DNA of 64,000 nt from Xiheimicrobium sp033763395 (GTDB lineage: Bacteria; Myxococcota; Myxococcia; Myxococcales; Myxococcaceae), in the NCBI GenBank assembly GCA_033763395.1, contig JANRKQ010000154.1:1-64000 (forward strand). Direction: 5' to 3'. This document shows positions 44,258 through 53,240 of this stretch, piece by piece; the stretch's first letter is position 1; each line of letters opens with the position of its first letter. Made by a program: the position numbers and the translations under genes. Under the pieces are notes generated by a model. That model saw only the letters and a program-made list of their open reading frames with translations, had not been told where the DNA came from and ran no database searches.

Positions 44258-44836
44258 TCACGACGACGTCTGAGCGCCCAGCTGCCGCAGCCCCTCGCGC
44301 ACGTAGGCCACCGTGCCGGGCACGATGAGCACGAGCGAGGCGACCGAGCCCACCGTGACGAGCCCCATCGGCGCGGCCGCCGTCCCCAGGAGGATGACGC
44401 CGAAGAGCAGCAGGCTCGACGCCTTGCCATGCCACCGGTGCTCGACCTGCACCTCGCGGTGCTTGCGTTAGACGAGCGCGAAGCCCACCGCGAGCGCGCC
44501 GTCGCGGAGCACCAGCGCCGCCCACAGCCACCACGGCAGCGGCGTGAAGGCCGGCGGGCCCCAGAACGCGAGGAACGTCACCGTGGCCACCTGCGCCAGC
44601 TTGTCCGCCACCGCGTCGAGCGTCGCGCCGAGGTTCGACGTCAGCTTCCACCGGCGCGCGATGAAGCCGTCGACGACGTCAGACGCGCCGAGCGCCAGCA
44701 GCACCGCGACCAGCGTCGTGCGGCCCGGCGGCTGGCCCACGAGCGCCGCCGCGCGCGCCTCGACGGCGAGCCACACCCACACCGGCACCAGCAGGACGCG
44801 CACGAGCGAGATGGCGTTGGGCACCCAGGGCGGCAT
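44258..44836 (-). pseudogene. CDP-alcohol phosphatidyltransferase split by an in-frame TAA
   Basis: The frame from the ATG at 44836 runs to a TAA at 44470-44468 (122 residues), then continues in the same frame for 70 codons to 44258. The first part has the family signature DG-x2-AR-x8-G-x3-D-x3-D exactly (DGFIARRWKLTSNLGATLDAVAD), so the active site is intact. The second part carries the later helices: RHR/KH region, WHGKASSLLLFGVILL and LIVPGTVAYVREGL, the normal end of PgsA-type enzymes. A single substitution (for example TAC to TAA) would explain the break. A truncated product would lose the last two helices. Such enzymes make phospholipid head groups; the exact substrate is not evident. 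Confidence 0.82.
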
Positions 44837-44997
44837 CAGCCCGTGGTCTTGGCATGAAACCCAGACGCGTGAAGCCTCTGGTCAGACGGCGATGGGCTGA
44901 AGCATGCCACACGTCGTGGTGGGCCCCGGGTTCTCCCTCCACGCCGACACCCGCATGCCCCTTGGGCGCCGCGGGCGTCTTGGCTAGGACGGTCACC

Positions 44998-45933
44998 GTG
45001 AAGTTCGCCCTCGCCCTCGGCCTCCTCGTCGCGCACCTCGGCCACGCGCAGGGCCTGGTCTCGGCCGTCGTCGACTCGAACGGGCCGTCCGAAGCGACCG
45101 CGCGCAAGGCCCAGAAGGCCCTCGACGCCGCGCTCAAGGCCCTGTCGGGCGCGCCCGTCGGAGAGGGCCCCGTGTTCAAGAAGGGCTCCCCCCGCAAGTG
45201 TGAGGGCGCCGAGTGTCTGCGCGCGCTGGTGGCGTCGCTCGACGTACCCGGCGTGGCGGTGCTCGACCTCAAGGGCAGTGACAGCCGCATCGTCTTCGAG
45301 CTGTCGTTCTGGCTCGACGGCGAACGGCAGGGCGCGCGCAAGGGCGAGACGCCGCCCGAGGCCCTCGAGGCTTCGATGAAGGCTGCCGCGGAGCAGCTCC
45401 TCCCGGGCTGGCTGCGCAAGGGCTTTGGCGCCATGGCGGTGCAGGTCGAGGGCGGCTCGGTGGTGAAGGTCGATGGACGCGTCATCGCCGCGCGCAACGG
45501 AGACCTCGTCGCGGTGCCCGCCGGCGCGCACCAGGTCGACGTCGTCTTTCCTTCGGGCAACGCGGTGCTGCAGCGGCTCGAGGTGCCCGAGGCGGGCCGC
45601 GTCGCCCTCGCCGTCGAGGCGCAGACGGCCATCACCGCGCGCGCCGCGTCCGGGCCGACGGCGCTGCGCTACGGGAGCTACGGCCTGGTGATGCTGGGCG
45701 CGGCCACGGCGGCGGCCGGCTTCGTCGCCGGAGCGCTCTCGAAGGCCACCGCCATGGGCCTCACCCGGTGCGACGCCCCCGAGGCGCGCGACTGCAGCTC
45801 GCTCGCCGACGTGCTGCGCGCCAACCAGCAGGCGCAGCAGTATGCCTCGTTCGGCAACCTGCTCCTCGTGCTGGGCGCGGCGTCGGCGGCCCTGGGCGTC
45901 AGCCTCTTCGTGGTGGACTCGCTGCTGCAATGA
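44998..45933 (+). CDS. Periplasmic/membrane protein with two C-terminal membrane helices
   Basis: 311 residues from the GTG at 44998, with AGGA eight bases upstream; the longer frame to 44854 is Arg/Pro-rich. A signal peptide (1-17, ending HAQG) is followed by a domain with a Cys pair (KCEGAECLRALV), a DLKGSDSRIVFELSFW strand run, and a PEGA-like section (about 165-220). Two hydrophobic helices separated by a Cys-containing loop close the chain. The overall plan matches the gene at 36759. The TGA overlaps ATG 45930 of the following frame. It heads a plus-strand run ending in RNase H. Confidence 0.78.
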   Translation: MKFALALGLLVAHLGHAQGLVSAVVDSNGPSEATARKAQKALDAALKALSGAPVGEGPVFKKGSPRKCEGAECLRALVASLDVPGVAVLDLKGSDSRIVFELSFWLDGERQGARKGETPPEALEASMKAAAEQLLPGWLRKGFGAMAVQVEGGSVVKVDGRVIAARNGDLVAVPAGAHQVDVVFPSGNAVLQRLEVPEAGRVALAVEAQTAITARAASGPTALRYGSYGLVMLGAATAAAGFVAGALSKATAMGLTRCDAPEARDCSSLADVLRANQQAQQYASFGNLLLVLGAASAALGVSLFVVDSLLQ

Positions 45934-45938
45934 GCGGA

Positions 45939-46215
45939 CGCCTGCCAGCGTCGGCCGCTCGTCGTCTGGACGTCGCCACGGACGTGGAGGCCGCTGTCGG
46001 TCTCCCCAGCGCGCGGCTGCCAGGATCGCAGGCTCCTGGCGACGGCGCACCGCACGCGGAGGCCTCCGTCGGTCTCCCGCGGCTGCCAGCCTCGGCGGCG
46101 CCTGGCGTCGGCGCAACGTCCGCGGAAGGCTCCGTCGGTCCTCCGCGGCTGCCAGCGTCGGCCGCTCGTCTTGAGGTCGCCACGGACGTAGAGGCCGCTG
46201 TCGGTCTCCCCAGCG
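45939..46215. repeat. Array of imperfect 66-75 bp tandem repeats
   Basis: Four units begin with a CGGCTGCCAG-like anchor at 45939, 46014, 46080 and 46146 (periods 75, 66, 66). The first and last units are nearly identical to each other over about 70 bases; the middle two resemble each other. It fills most of the interval before the likely start of the next lipoprotein and is also open in that gene's frame. Confidence 0.75.
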
Positions 46216-46328
46216 CGCCGGTGCGTCATCACGTCACCGAGGCCGCCCGGGTCCTCCGACGCCGCTTGGTCGCCCTCGGGTTCGGCCAGGCCGTTCGCCG
46301 TCGCATCACCGCGCTCGGGTGCGGCCCT

Positions 46329-47756
46329 TTGGGGCTCCCGCGCGCCGGGTGGCTCCTGGGCCTGGTTCTGCTCGCCCTGCCGGCCTGCTTCGAGGCGTGG
46401 TCTCCCTCGGGCCAGTTCGCCTGCGCCCGTGACGGCACCTGCCCGGGCAGCTTCGAGTGCGACACGCCCTTCACCGGCACCGCCGTCTGCTGCGACCGGA
46501 CGCGCGGGGGGTGCCCGACGCTGCTCGCGTCCGACGGTACCTGTCGCGGCGGCTCGAGCGGCGTCATCTTCTTCCGCGACCGGGACGGAGACGGGTACGG
46601 CAACCCCAACGAGCCGGTGCGCCGCTGCGCGCAGCCCCTCGGCTTCGCCCTGGCCGACGCCGGAGCCGACTGCGACGACTCCCGCGCCGACGTCAACCCC
46701 CGTACCCCCGAGACGTGCAACGGCGTCGACGACAACTGCGACGGCGACATCGACGAGAGCCTGATGCCGCGGCAGTTCTTCGGCCGCGACGAAGACGGCG
46801 ATGGCTACCCGCAGCACGACGCCGGCGTGTATGCCTGCATGGCCCCGCCCGGCACGTTGCCCATCGCCGACCACCTGCACGACTGCGAGTGGCTCGACCC
46901 CGCCAAGCACCCGGACGCGGGCGAGCTGTGCAACGACTTCGACGACGACTGCGACCTGCGCAAGGACGCCTCGCGCTACCTCGACACCCAGCTCACCTCG
47001 GACCCGGTGCGCCTGCCGTGCACTGCCAACGCGAACGGCATCTGCGCGACAGGCGTCATCACCTGCGACCGGGGCGTGCGGCCGGTCTGCACCTCCATCG
47101 TCTCGCCATCGTGGGAGCGCTGCGACGGCATCGACACCGACTGCGACGGCAATGACGACAACCAGCCGGGCTGCGGCGGGCCCCTGCGCCTCACCGGCCA
47201 GAGCAGCTTCACCTACGGCGGGGGCGTGTTTCCGGTGAACAGCACCATCACCACGACGTGTCAGAAGTCGCGCGTCGCCACGCCGGGGACCAACACGGGT
47301 GGGCGCCTCTCCGGGTCGCGCCCCGTCTCCGCCGAGAGCTACCTGCTGTGGTGGGTCGAAGCGCCGGTGGGCCAGGAGTGGGACCTCTCGGCCCGGGACC
47401 TGCGGCTGCGCCTTCGGTGGAACGCCTCGGGCACCGGCCCCGACGCGGCGCGAGGGCTGTGGGGCATTTCTGGCACCAGCCAGGACGGCATCTACCCGGT
47501 GGTGCACCTCTGCACCGACGACCCCTCGACCATCGTGCGGTACCGGTGGCGCGACCTGGCGACGGCCTGGAACCAGCTCGACTCGAGCTTCGACTCGACG
47601 TTCTTCCTCGACACCCGCGCGCCCACGCCCGACTTCATCACCGGCATCGGCTCGGGCGCCGACACCCGCAAGGTGCGCCGCATCGAGGTGCTCTTCCGCG
47701 TCTTCAGCGGCACGTACGTGCTCGACATGCAGCCCGAAGCGGGGTTCCTCAAGTGA
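46329..47756 (+). CDS. MopE-like lipoprotein with Asp-rich metal-binding repeats (copy 1)
   Basis: 475 residues from the TTG at 46329, chosen because it gives a clean lipoprotein signal ending in LPACF. The frame is open back to ATG 45930, which would add about 130 repeat-derived residues. The mature part has FRDRDGDGYG, DCDDSRADVNP, ETCNGVDDNCDGDIDE and a second set (GRDEDGDGYP, CNDFDDDCD), the 'putative metal-binding motif' first seen in MopE of methanotrophs. The C-terminal half (about 280-475) is beta-rich without recognised motifs. The stop overlaps the GTG of the paralogous next gene, so translation is coupled. Confidence 0.85.
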   Translation: MGLPRAGWLLGLVLLALPACFEAWSPSGQFACARDGTCPGSFECDTPFTGTAVCCDRTRGGCPTLLASDGTCRGGSSGVIFFRDRDGDGYGNPNEPVRRCAQPLGFALADAGADCDDSRADVNPRTPETCNGVDDNCDGDIDESLMPRQFFGRDEDGDGYPQHDAGVYACMAPPGTLPIADHLHDCEWLDPAKHPDAGELCNDFDDDCDLRKDASRYLDTQLTSDPVRLPCTANANGICATGVITCDRGVRPVCTSIVSPSWERCDGIDTDCDGNDDNQPGCGGPLRLTGQSSFTYGGGVFPVNSTITTTCQKSRVATPGTNTGGRLSGSRPVSAESYLLWWVEAPVGQEWDLSARDLRLRLRWNASGTGPDAARGLWGISGTSQDGIYPVVHLCTDDPSTIVRYRWRDLATAWNQLDSSFDSTFFLDTRAPTPDFITGIGSGADTRKVRRIEVLFRVFSGTYVLDMQPEAGFLK

Positions 47757-49213
47757 GGGCGGCTCGCCTCGTGGTGGCCTTCGTGCTGGGCTTGTCGCTC
47801 GGCTGCTTGAAGGCCTGGGAGCCGACCGGGCCGTACCGTTGCGAGCGCGACGGCTCGTGTCCCGAGGGCCTCACCTGTGACGACGGGCTGTGCTGCCGCC
47901 CCGGAGGGAGCCCCTCGTGCCCGACGCTCGCCGTCGACGGCCGCTGTGCGTCGGGTCAACCTCCGCGCCGCTTCTATACCGACGGTGACGGTGACGGCGT
48001 CGGCGCCGGAGCGCCCCGGCTGTTCTGCTCCCAGCCCCGGGCCAGCGGCGTGGTGCCCGAGCTGCTCGACGGTGGGCGGGTGGTGCTCGACTGTGACGAC
48101 TCCGACGCCGGCCTCGCGGTGAACCCCTTCGCGCCGGAGCAGTGCAACGGCGTCGACGACAACTGCAACGGCGAGGTGGACGAGGGGCTGGCGAACCTGC
48201 GGCCCTGGTTCCGCGACCGCGATGGTGACGGGTTCGGTGACGACGCCGACCGGCAGACGGCCTGCGCGGCCCCGCCGGGCTACGTCGCGCGTGGCGGTGA
48301 CTGCAATGAGCAGGCGGTCGACGTGTTCCCGGGCGCGCCCGAGTCCTGCAACAACCGCGACGACAACTGCAACGGCCAGCCCGACGACGCGCCCTTCGCC
48401 GACGCCGAGAGCCCCGGAGTGCCCGGCGCGCCGACGGTGGACTGCACGCAGAACCTCGGCGCCTGCAGCATGGGCGGCATCGAGTGCCGGTACGACGCAG
48501 GCGCGCGGGCCAATGAGCGCGTGTGCGTGCCCCGCAGCCAGCCGCGCACCGAGACCTGCAACAACGTGGACGACGACTGCGACATGGCCACCGACGATCC
48601 GCCGGGCTGCGGAGGCCCGCCGTCGTTGACCTCGACGCCGCGGGTGGTGACGGGCGCGGTGCGCACCATCATTGCGACGGCGACCGGCCCGCGGCTCCCG
48701 CCAGGGTGTCAGAAGGACCGCGCCGGCGCCGACGCGCAGAGCTGGTTCAACCCGACGTGGGTTGGGTCGCAGGGTTGGTCGATGTCGAGGATTCCAGTTC
48801 GGCACACGTGGTTCGCCGAGGCCGAGGGCACGACGACGTGGGACCTGTCGGGCACCACCCGGTTGTCGCTCGCGCTCACCGACCGCACGGGCCTCACCAT
48901 CACCGGCCGCCCCATCTTCAGCGACGCGATTCCGGGGCCCATCGTCACGCTCTGCGGGCCGACCGACGCGGTGTACCGGCGCTACACGCCCACGACGAAT
49001 CGCCTCGTCGAGGGGCAGCCGCTGCGCGTCACCCTCAGCATCACGCCCACCCCGACCGCCGGCTGGGACTTCGAGGAGAGCCCCGGCTTCTCGCTCGCCG
49101 CCGTCCGCCGGGTGGAGCTGACGGTGGTGCCCAACCAGCAGGTCGACGGCGGCCCGTTCGACGTGCGCACCTTCACGGTGACGGTGCTCCCCGACGCCGG
49201 CTTCTTGCCGTGA
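47753..49213 (+). CDS. MopE-like lipoprotein with Asp-rich metal-binding repeats (copy 2)
   Basis: 486 residues from the GTG at 47753, overlapping the previous stop by four bases. The signal MRAARLVVAFVLGLSLGC gives lipidation at Cys18. It parallels copy 1: a KAWEPTGPYRC entry with ERDGSCPEGLTC, FYTDGDGDGVG, DCDDSDAGLAVNP, QCNGVDDNCNGEVDE, then FRDRDGDGFGDD and further DDNCNGQ and DDDCDM units. The C-terminal half is a separate beta-rich domain with a late Asp-Phe-Glu-Glu segment. Tandem duplication is clear. The acidic loops suggest Ca2+ binding; copper binding is established only for MopE itself. Confidence 0.87.
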   Translation: MRAARLVVAFVLGLSLGCLKAWEPTGPYRCERDGSCPEGLTCDDGLCCRPGGSPSCPTLAVDGRCASGQPPRRFYTDGDGDGVGAGAPRLFCSQPRASGVVPELLDGGRVVLDCDDSDAGLAVNPFAPEQCNGVDDNCNGEVDEGLANLRPWFRDRDGDGFGDDADRQTACAAPPGYVARGGDCNEQAVDVFPGAPESCNNRDDNCNGQPDDAPFADAESPGVPGAPTVDCTQNLGACSMGGIECRYDAGARANERVCVPRSQPRTETCNNVDDDCDMATDDPPGCGGPPSLTSTPRVVTGAVRTIIATATGPRLPPGCQKDRAGADAQSWFNPTWVGSQGWSMSRIPVRHTWFAEAEGTTTWDLSGTTRLSLALTDRTGLTITGRPIFSDAIPGPIVTLCGPTDAVYRRYTPTTNRLVEGQPLRVTLSITPTPTAGWDFEESPGFSLAAVRRVELTVVPNQQVDGGPFDVRTFTVTVLPDAGFLP

Positions 49214-49683
49214 CGGCTGACGCCGGGCGCGCGGTGCTCGAGCTGTGGACCGACGGCTCTGCCGAGGGGCGCGCGGGCCGGCCGGGCGGTTGGGCTTTCA
49301 TCGCGGTGCGTGACGACGTCGAAGTCGCGAGTCGTCAAGGTGGAGACCCCGCGACCACCTGCGTCGTGATGGAGCTCGAGGCGGTGCGGCAGGCGCTCCT
49401 GACGGCGCGCTCGAAGGGCTGGCATCGGCGGTCCCGGCTGGTGGTGGTGAGCGACTCGTCCATCGCGCTCGAGGCCGCGGCGGGGCGGTTCCTGCCCAGG
49501 CCGTACGCGGCGCTGGCCGCCGAGGTGCGAGCGCTGGCCGAGGCGCTGGCCGTCGACACGCGCAAGGTGCGCTCCCATGCGGGCCAGCGGTGGAATGAGC
49601 TCGCCGACGCGAAGGCGCTCGAGGCGCGGCTGGCGGTGCAGGCCGAGGCGCGCGCGGCGAAGCGCTCGCGCCGGAGCCGGTGA
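49210..49683 (+). CDS. RNase H-like protein
   Basis: 157 residues from the GTG at 49210, overlapping the lipoprotein stop by four bases. The RNase HI active-site set is readable: Asp in LWTDGSAEG, Glu in VVMELEAVRQAL, Asp in VVVSDSSIALEA and Asp in NELADAKA, with the flexible-loop His in RSHAGQRWNEL. The enzyme family cleaves RNA in RNA-DNA hybrids. The C-terminus is a basic Arg/Lys/Ala tail. Its coupling to envelope lipoproteins is surprising for a nucleic-acid enzyme and may be only positional. It could be a divergent second copy rather than the main RNase HI. Confidence 0.82.
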   Translation: MTADAGRAVLELWTDGSAEGRAGRPGGWAFIAVRDDVEVASRQGGDPATTCVVMELEAVRQALLTARSKGWHRRSRLVVVSDSSIALEAAAGRFLPRPYAALAAEVRALAEALAVDTRKVRSHAGQRWNELADAKALEARLAVQAEARAAKRSRRSR

Positions 49684-49971
49684 GGGCGTCGTCGGTCGTG
49701 GAGTCGCCGGACGGGCCGTTCGCGGTGCCTCGTTGGGAGGCGAGGCGCGCCCGTCGGAGGCGGTGTGGCCGTCGGTCGTGCGAGCGATGGGGCGGACGCC
49801 CCTGGGCGCCCGTGGCGAAGCGCTCCGCTGGGCGGCCGTGCGTGCGAGCGCTGGCGCGACCGCGCTCGAGGCGCAGTTCGACATGAAGCGGGTCGCCTGC
49901 GCGGTTGCACGCCGACGCCGTGACGTCGTCGGGGCTTGAAGCTCGTTCCCGCTTCGGCATGGTTCGGGGCC
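49684..49971. other. GC-rich spacer with weak repeats
   Basis: 288 bases between the RNase H and CAP-like genes. GGCCGT-initiated segments begin at 49714, 49767 and 49834, and the last two share GTGCGAGCG-TGG. No convincing gene or hairpin was found. Confidence 0.4.
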
Positions 49972-51648
49972 ATGCGACCTCTCCTCTGCGCGTTCGTCGT
50001 CACGTCGTTGGGTTGTGCCACCAGCGGGGGCACCCGCTTCACCTCCGCGGACGAGCTGAAGAAGCTCGCGAGCCAGCCGAAGCCGCCCAGGGTGTTCGAC
50101 CGCTCGAGCGTCGACGCCGACACCTGGACGCTGCAGGGGCCGCTGCCCGACGCATACGCCGACGCACCCCACGAGACACAGTCGCTCTTCGCGAAGACGT
50201 TCCTCGACGGGGCCGGCGCGCGCGGGCTCAAGCCGTCGAACGCGTTCGCCTGTGTCGCCCGCGAGACCGCCCGCTTCTACGCGCAGAAGGGGGGCTACCC
50301 CGCCGAGCCCATTCGCCAGTTCCTCGAGGCGCGCTGCGGTGTGGCCGCGCGCGGCGCCCGGCTCAACTCGCTGACGGGCACCGCGAGCGCCGACGTCACC
50401 GACGACAAGCTCCTCTCGCAGTGGCAGGACGACGTGGCGAAGCTGGTGCAGGGCCTGCCCGAAGGCGCGAAGGCTGGCATCGGCTTCGTGCGCGAGGGCG
50501 ACAAGGCCGTGGTGATGGTGGCCTCGCACATCGACGACGTCACGCTCGAGCCGGTGGCGATGGTGCCCGGCAGCGACGGCTTCGTCTGGGTGCGCGGCAC
50601 CACCAGCCGGCGGGCCGACTCCATCTCGGGCACGGCGAACCAGGGCAAGACGGGGAGCGCCGACTGCATCAACACCCAGACGCGGGCCGCGCCGGCCTTC
50701 GAGCTGAAGTGCCCGGTGGCGATGGCGGACGAAGCGGCCTGGGTGAGCCTCTCGGCGCACGAGAAGGGCCGCGTGCTGGGGTTCGAGCTGGTGCGGCTGT
50801 TGGTGCGCCCCAATGGCGGCGCCGCGGCCACGTACACCGCGCCCTCGCTCGTCACGCCGGCGCCAGGCGTCAGCGCGAAGGACTTCGCGACGCAGCTCAA
50901 CGCGGTGCGCTCGGGCATCGGGCTGTCACCCCTGACGTTGTCCGAGGCGCAGAGCCGCGACGTGACCGAGCTGGCGCCCTTCTTCTTCGACGCCACCCTG
51001 CGCAAGGACGCCCGCGAGGAGGACCGCATCGCGCTCGGCGTGATGGCGGGCTGGCGCGTCGAGCAGGAAATCATGCACGGCACCTTCGGCGCGGCGACGG
51101 TCGAGGCCGACGCGGCGTCGGCGCTCCTGGCCGAGATGCTCGAGTCGCCGGGGTACCGCAAGGCGCTGCTCTCGCCGCGGGCCGGGGTGCTGGCGGTGGG
51201 GCTGTACCAGGAGGGCCCCATGCTGGGCGCGGTGGTGTCGGCCTACGAGCCAGTGCAGGCGCCGACGTGGCCGGCCACGCCCGACCGCGTGCTGACGGCG
51301 CTCAACGGCCAGCGCGCGCGGAACGGGAAGAAGCCGATTCAGTGGGTGCTGCTCCCCTCGTCGTCGGAGCCGACCTTCGCCGAGGCGGTGGCGAAGCGGG
51401 AGTACGACTCGGAGGAGGCGCTCGAGCGCTTCATGTCGCAGGCCTCGACGGTGACGCGGCGGCCGGTGCGCGGCTGGCGCATTCAGACGTTCGACCTCGA
51501 CGACGTGCAGTGGCCGGCCGAGGTGCTGTCGAAGGACGAGCTCGAGGTGATGTTCTTCGTCACCACCGAGCGCGCGGGGAACGACCCCTGGGGCCGGTAC
51601 GTGCTGGTGCTGGTGATTCTGGGGGGCGCCGGGCAGAACGAGACGTGA
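49972..51648 (+). CDS. Lipoprotein with a CAP/SCP-like domain
   Basis: 558 residues from the ATG at 49972. The signal MRPLLCAFVVTSLGC gives lipidation at Cys15. A first domain (about 25-300) is of unknown family. A middle region (about 305-420) resembles a CAP (Cys-rich secretory/allergen-5/PR1) domain: the LNAVRSGIGLSPLTLSEAQSRDVTELAP helix, the EEDRIALGVMAGWRVE segment and the LLAEMLESPGYRKALLSP helix before the GVLAVGLY strand. Classical His/Glu residues are not all evident. A mixed alpha/beta tail with a WGRYVLVLVIL strand closes it. Bacterial CAP proteins are usually extracellular; function is not assigned. Confidence 0.72.
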   Translation: MRPLLCAFVVTSLGCATSGGTRFTSADELKKLASQPKPPRVFDRSSVDADTWTLQGPLPDAYADAPHETQSLFAKTFLDGAGARGLKPSNAFACVARETARFYAQKGGYPAEPIRQFLEARCGVAARGARLNSLTGTASADVTDDKLLSQWQDDVAKLVQGLPEGAKAGIGFVREGDKAVVMVASHIDDVTLEPVAMVPGSDGFVWVRGTTSRRADSISGTANQGKTGSADCINTQTRAAPAFELKCPVAMADEAAWVSLSAHEKGRVLGFELVRLLVRPNGGAAATYTAPSLVTPAPGVSAKDFATQLNAVRSGIGLSPLTLSEAQSRDVTELAPFFFDATLRKDAREEDRIALGVMAGWRVEQEIMHGTFGAATVEADAASALLAEMLESPGYRKALLSPRAGVLAVGLYQEGPMLGAVVSAYEPVQAPTWPATPDRVLTALNGQRARNGKKPIQWVLLPSSSEPTFAEAVAKREYDSEEALERFMSQASTVTRRPVRGWRIQTFDLDDVQWPAEVLSKDELEVMFFVTTERAGNDPWGRYVLVLVILGGAGQNET

Positions 51649-51661
51649 GGCGCTCGACGTC

Positions 51662-53110
51662 TCAGGGCGCTCCGGCCCGACGCCGGAGACCCTGCGTCAC
51701 CGCCCACGCCGACAGGCCCACGCCGAAGATGACGACGAGCCACACGCCCAGGCTGGGCACCGCGTAGAGCCCTCCGCCGCCAAAGGGGAGCTTCACCGCC
51801 GCCACGTTCGCGAGCGTCACGTCGAGCGCAGCGTCGGCGTTGGTGCCCGTCTTCACCAGCATGCGCCCCGACGACGAGAAGCCCACCGTCAGCATCCACG
51901 CCGAGGCGGTGAAGTAGACGAGGGCCGCGAGGAGCCCCAGCGCGCTGGGCCGACGCCCCTCGAGCGGGCGCACCCACAGGCGGAAGACGCCCAGCACCGT
52001 CATCGCGGCGAACAGCACCAGCAGCGCGCCCACGTTGGCGAGCACCGTGCGCAGCTCGTGCGTGTACAGCACCGCGAGCGAGAGCAGGCCCTGCAGCACC
52101 ACCGCAGCGGTCGGCGGGCGGCCTTCCTGGCCCGCGAGCATCGCTGGGAGCACGCCGTCTTTCGCCATCACCGCGTACACGCGCGGGCCCACGAACGTCA
52201 TCGCGCTGATGGCCGAGACGAAGAGCACCAGCGTCACCGCGCTCATCACCTTCGCCGCGCCGGGGCCGAGCACCTGCGCCATCACGGCCTGGCCGAGTGT
52301 CACCTGGTCGAACTGCGCCGCGCCCGAGGTGAAGGCGTCGTAGCGGAACACCACCGTGCCCTGCTCGGGCGTCAGGTTGGCCACGAAGATGAAGTTGACG
52401 ATGACGTACAGCACCGTCACCGCGGCGCAGCCCAGCATCATCGCGCGCGGCACCGTCGTCTCGGGGTTCTTGAACTCGTCGGCGGCGTACACGGCGGCGT
52501 TCCAGCCCGAGTAGGCGAAGGCGATGTAGAAGAGGCTCGACGCGAAGCCGCCCAGCGTCTCTCCGTCGGAGGACGGCGGCGCCCACGTGGGCCACGCCAT
52601 CGAGCCGGCGCCGAGGCCGACGAGCACGAAGCCCACCAGCAGCAGCACCTTCACCGCGACGAGCCCGTTCTGCACCCGGCCCGACAGGTGCAGCCCCACC
52701 GCGTGCAGGAGCGTCAGCGCGAGGATGAGCGCGGCCCCGAAGGTGCGAGGCTCGAGCGAGGGAAAGAGGACCCGGGCGAAGGCGCCCGCCGCGAGCGCGT
52801 CGAGGGCGATGGGCGCCGAGAAGCCCACCAGCAGCGAGCCCCAGCCGGCGACGTACCCGAGCGCGGGGTGAATGAGCGTGCCGACGTAGCGGTACTCGCC
52901 GCCGCCCGCCGGGAGGAAGCGCGCCACCTCGGCGTACGCGCGCGCACCGGCGAGCGCCAACACGCCGCCGACGACCCACGCGAGCAGAATGGGCAGCGGC
53001 CGCATCGACTGCGCCATGAAGCCCGTCGAGAGGAAGACGCCCGCGCCCACCATGTTGGCGATGACGAGCCCGACGCCGCTCCAGAGGCCGAAGGTGCGCG
53101 AGGTGCTCAC
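51662..53110 (-). CDS. APC-superfamily amino acid permease
   Basis: 482 residues from the GTG at 53110, chosen because the family's first helix starts 7-10 residues later; the frame continues to 53500 through a Pro-rich translation of the neighbour's repeats. About twelve membrane helices are visible. The unwound helix 1 motif GLVIANMVGAGVFLSTG matches the G-x-GI/VF-like substrate and sodium/proton site of APC transporters, and FAYSGWNAAVYAADEFKNPE matches helix 6. It probably imports amino acids or polyamines by proton symport or exchange. It converges on the CAP-like lipoprotein, 13 bases away. Confidence 0.93.
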   Translation of the reverse strand: MSTSRTFGLWSGVGLVIANMVGAGVFLSTGFMAQSMRPLPILLAWVVGGVLALAGARAYAEVARFLPAGGGEYRYVGTLIHPALGYVAGWGSLLVGFSAPIALDALAAGAFARVLFPSLEPRTFGAALILALTLLHAVGLHLSGRVQNGLVAVKVLLLVGFVLVGLGAGSMAWPTWAPPSSDGETLGGFASSLFYIAFAYSGWNAAVYAADEFKNPETTVPRAMMLGCAAVTVLYVIVNFIFVANLTPEQGTVVFRYDAFTSGAAQFDQVTLGQAVMAQVLGPGAAKVMSAVTLVLFVSAISAMTFVGPRVYAVMAKDGVLPAMLAGQEGRPPTAAVVLQGLLSLAVLYTHELRTVLANVGALLVLFAAMTVLGVFRLWVRPLEGRRPSALGLLAALVYFTASAWMLTVGFSSSGRMLVKTGTNADAALDVTLANVAAVKLPFGGGGLYAVPSLGVWLVVIFGVGLSAWAVTQGLRRRAGAP

Positions 53111-53240
53111 GGCGCGAGGCTGTAGCCCACGGCGCGCGGCTGGAGAACGGCTTCGGCACCGCTCCGGGCGACCAATGGCGGGCGTCGACGCAGCGTGGAA
53201 GACCGTGAAAGGCAGGGGGGCCCTGAGTAGGGTGCGCGCG

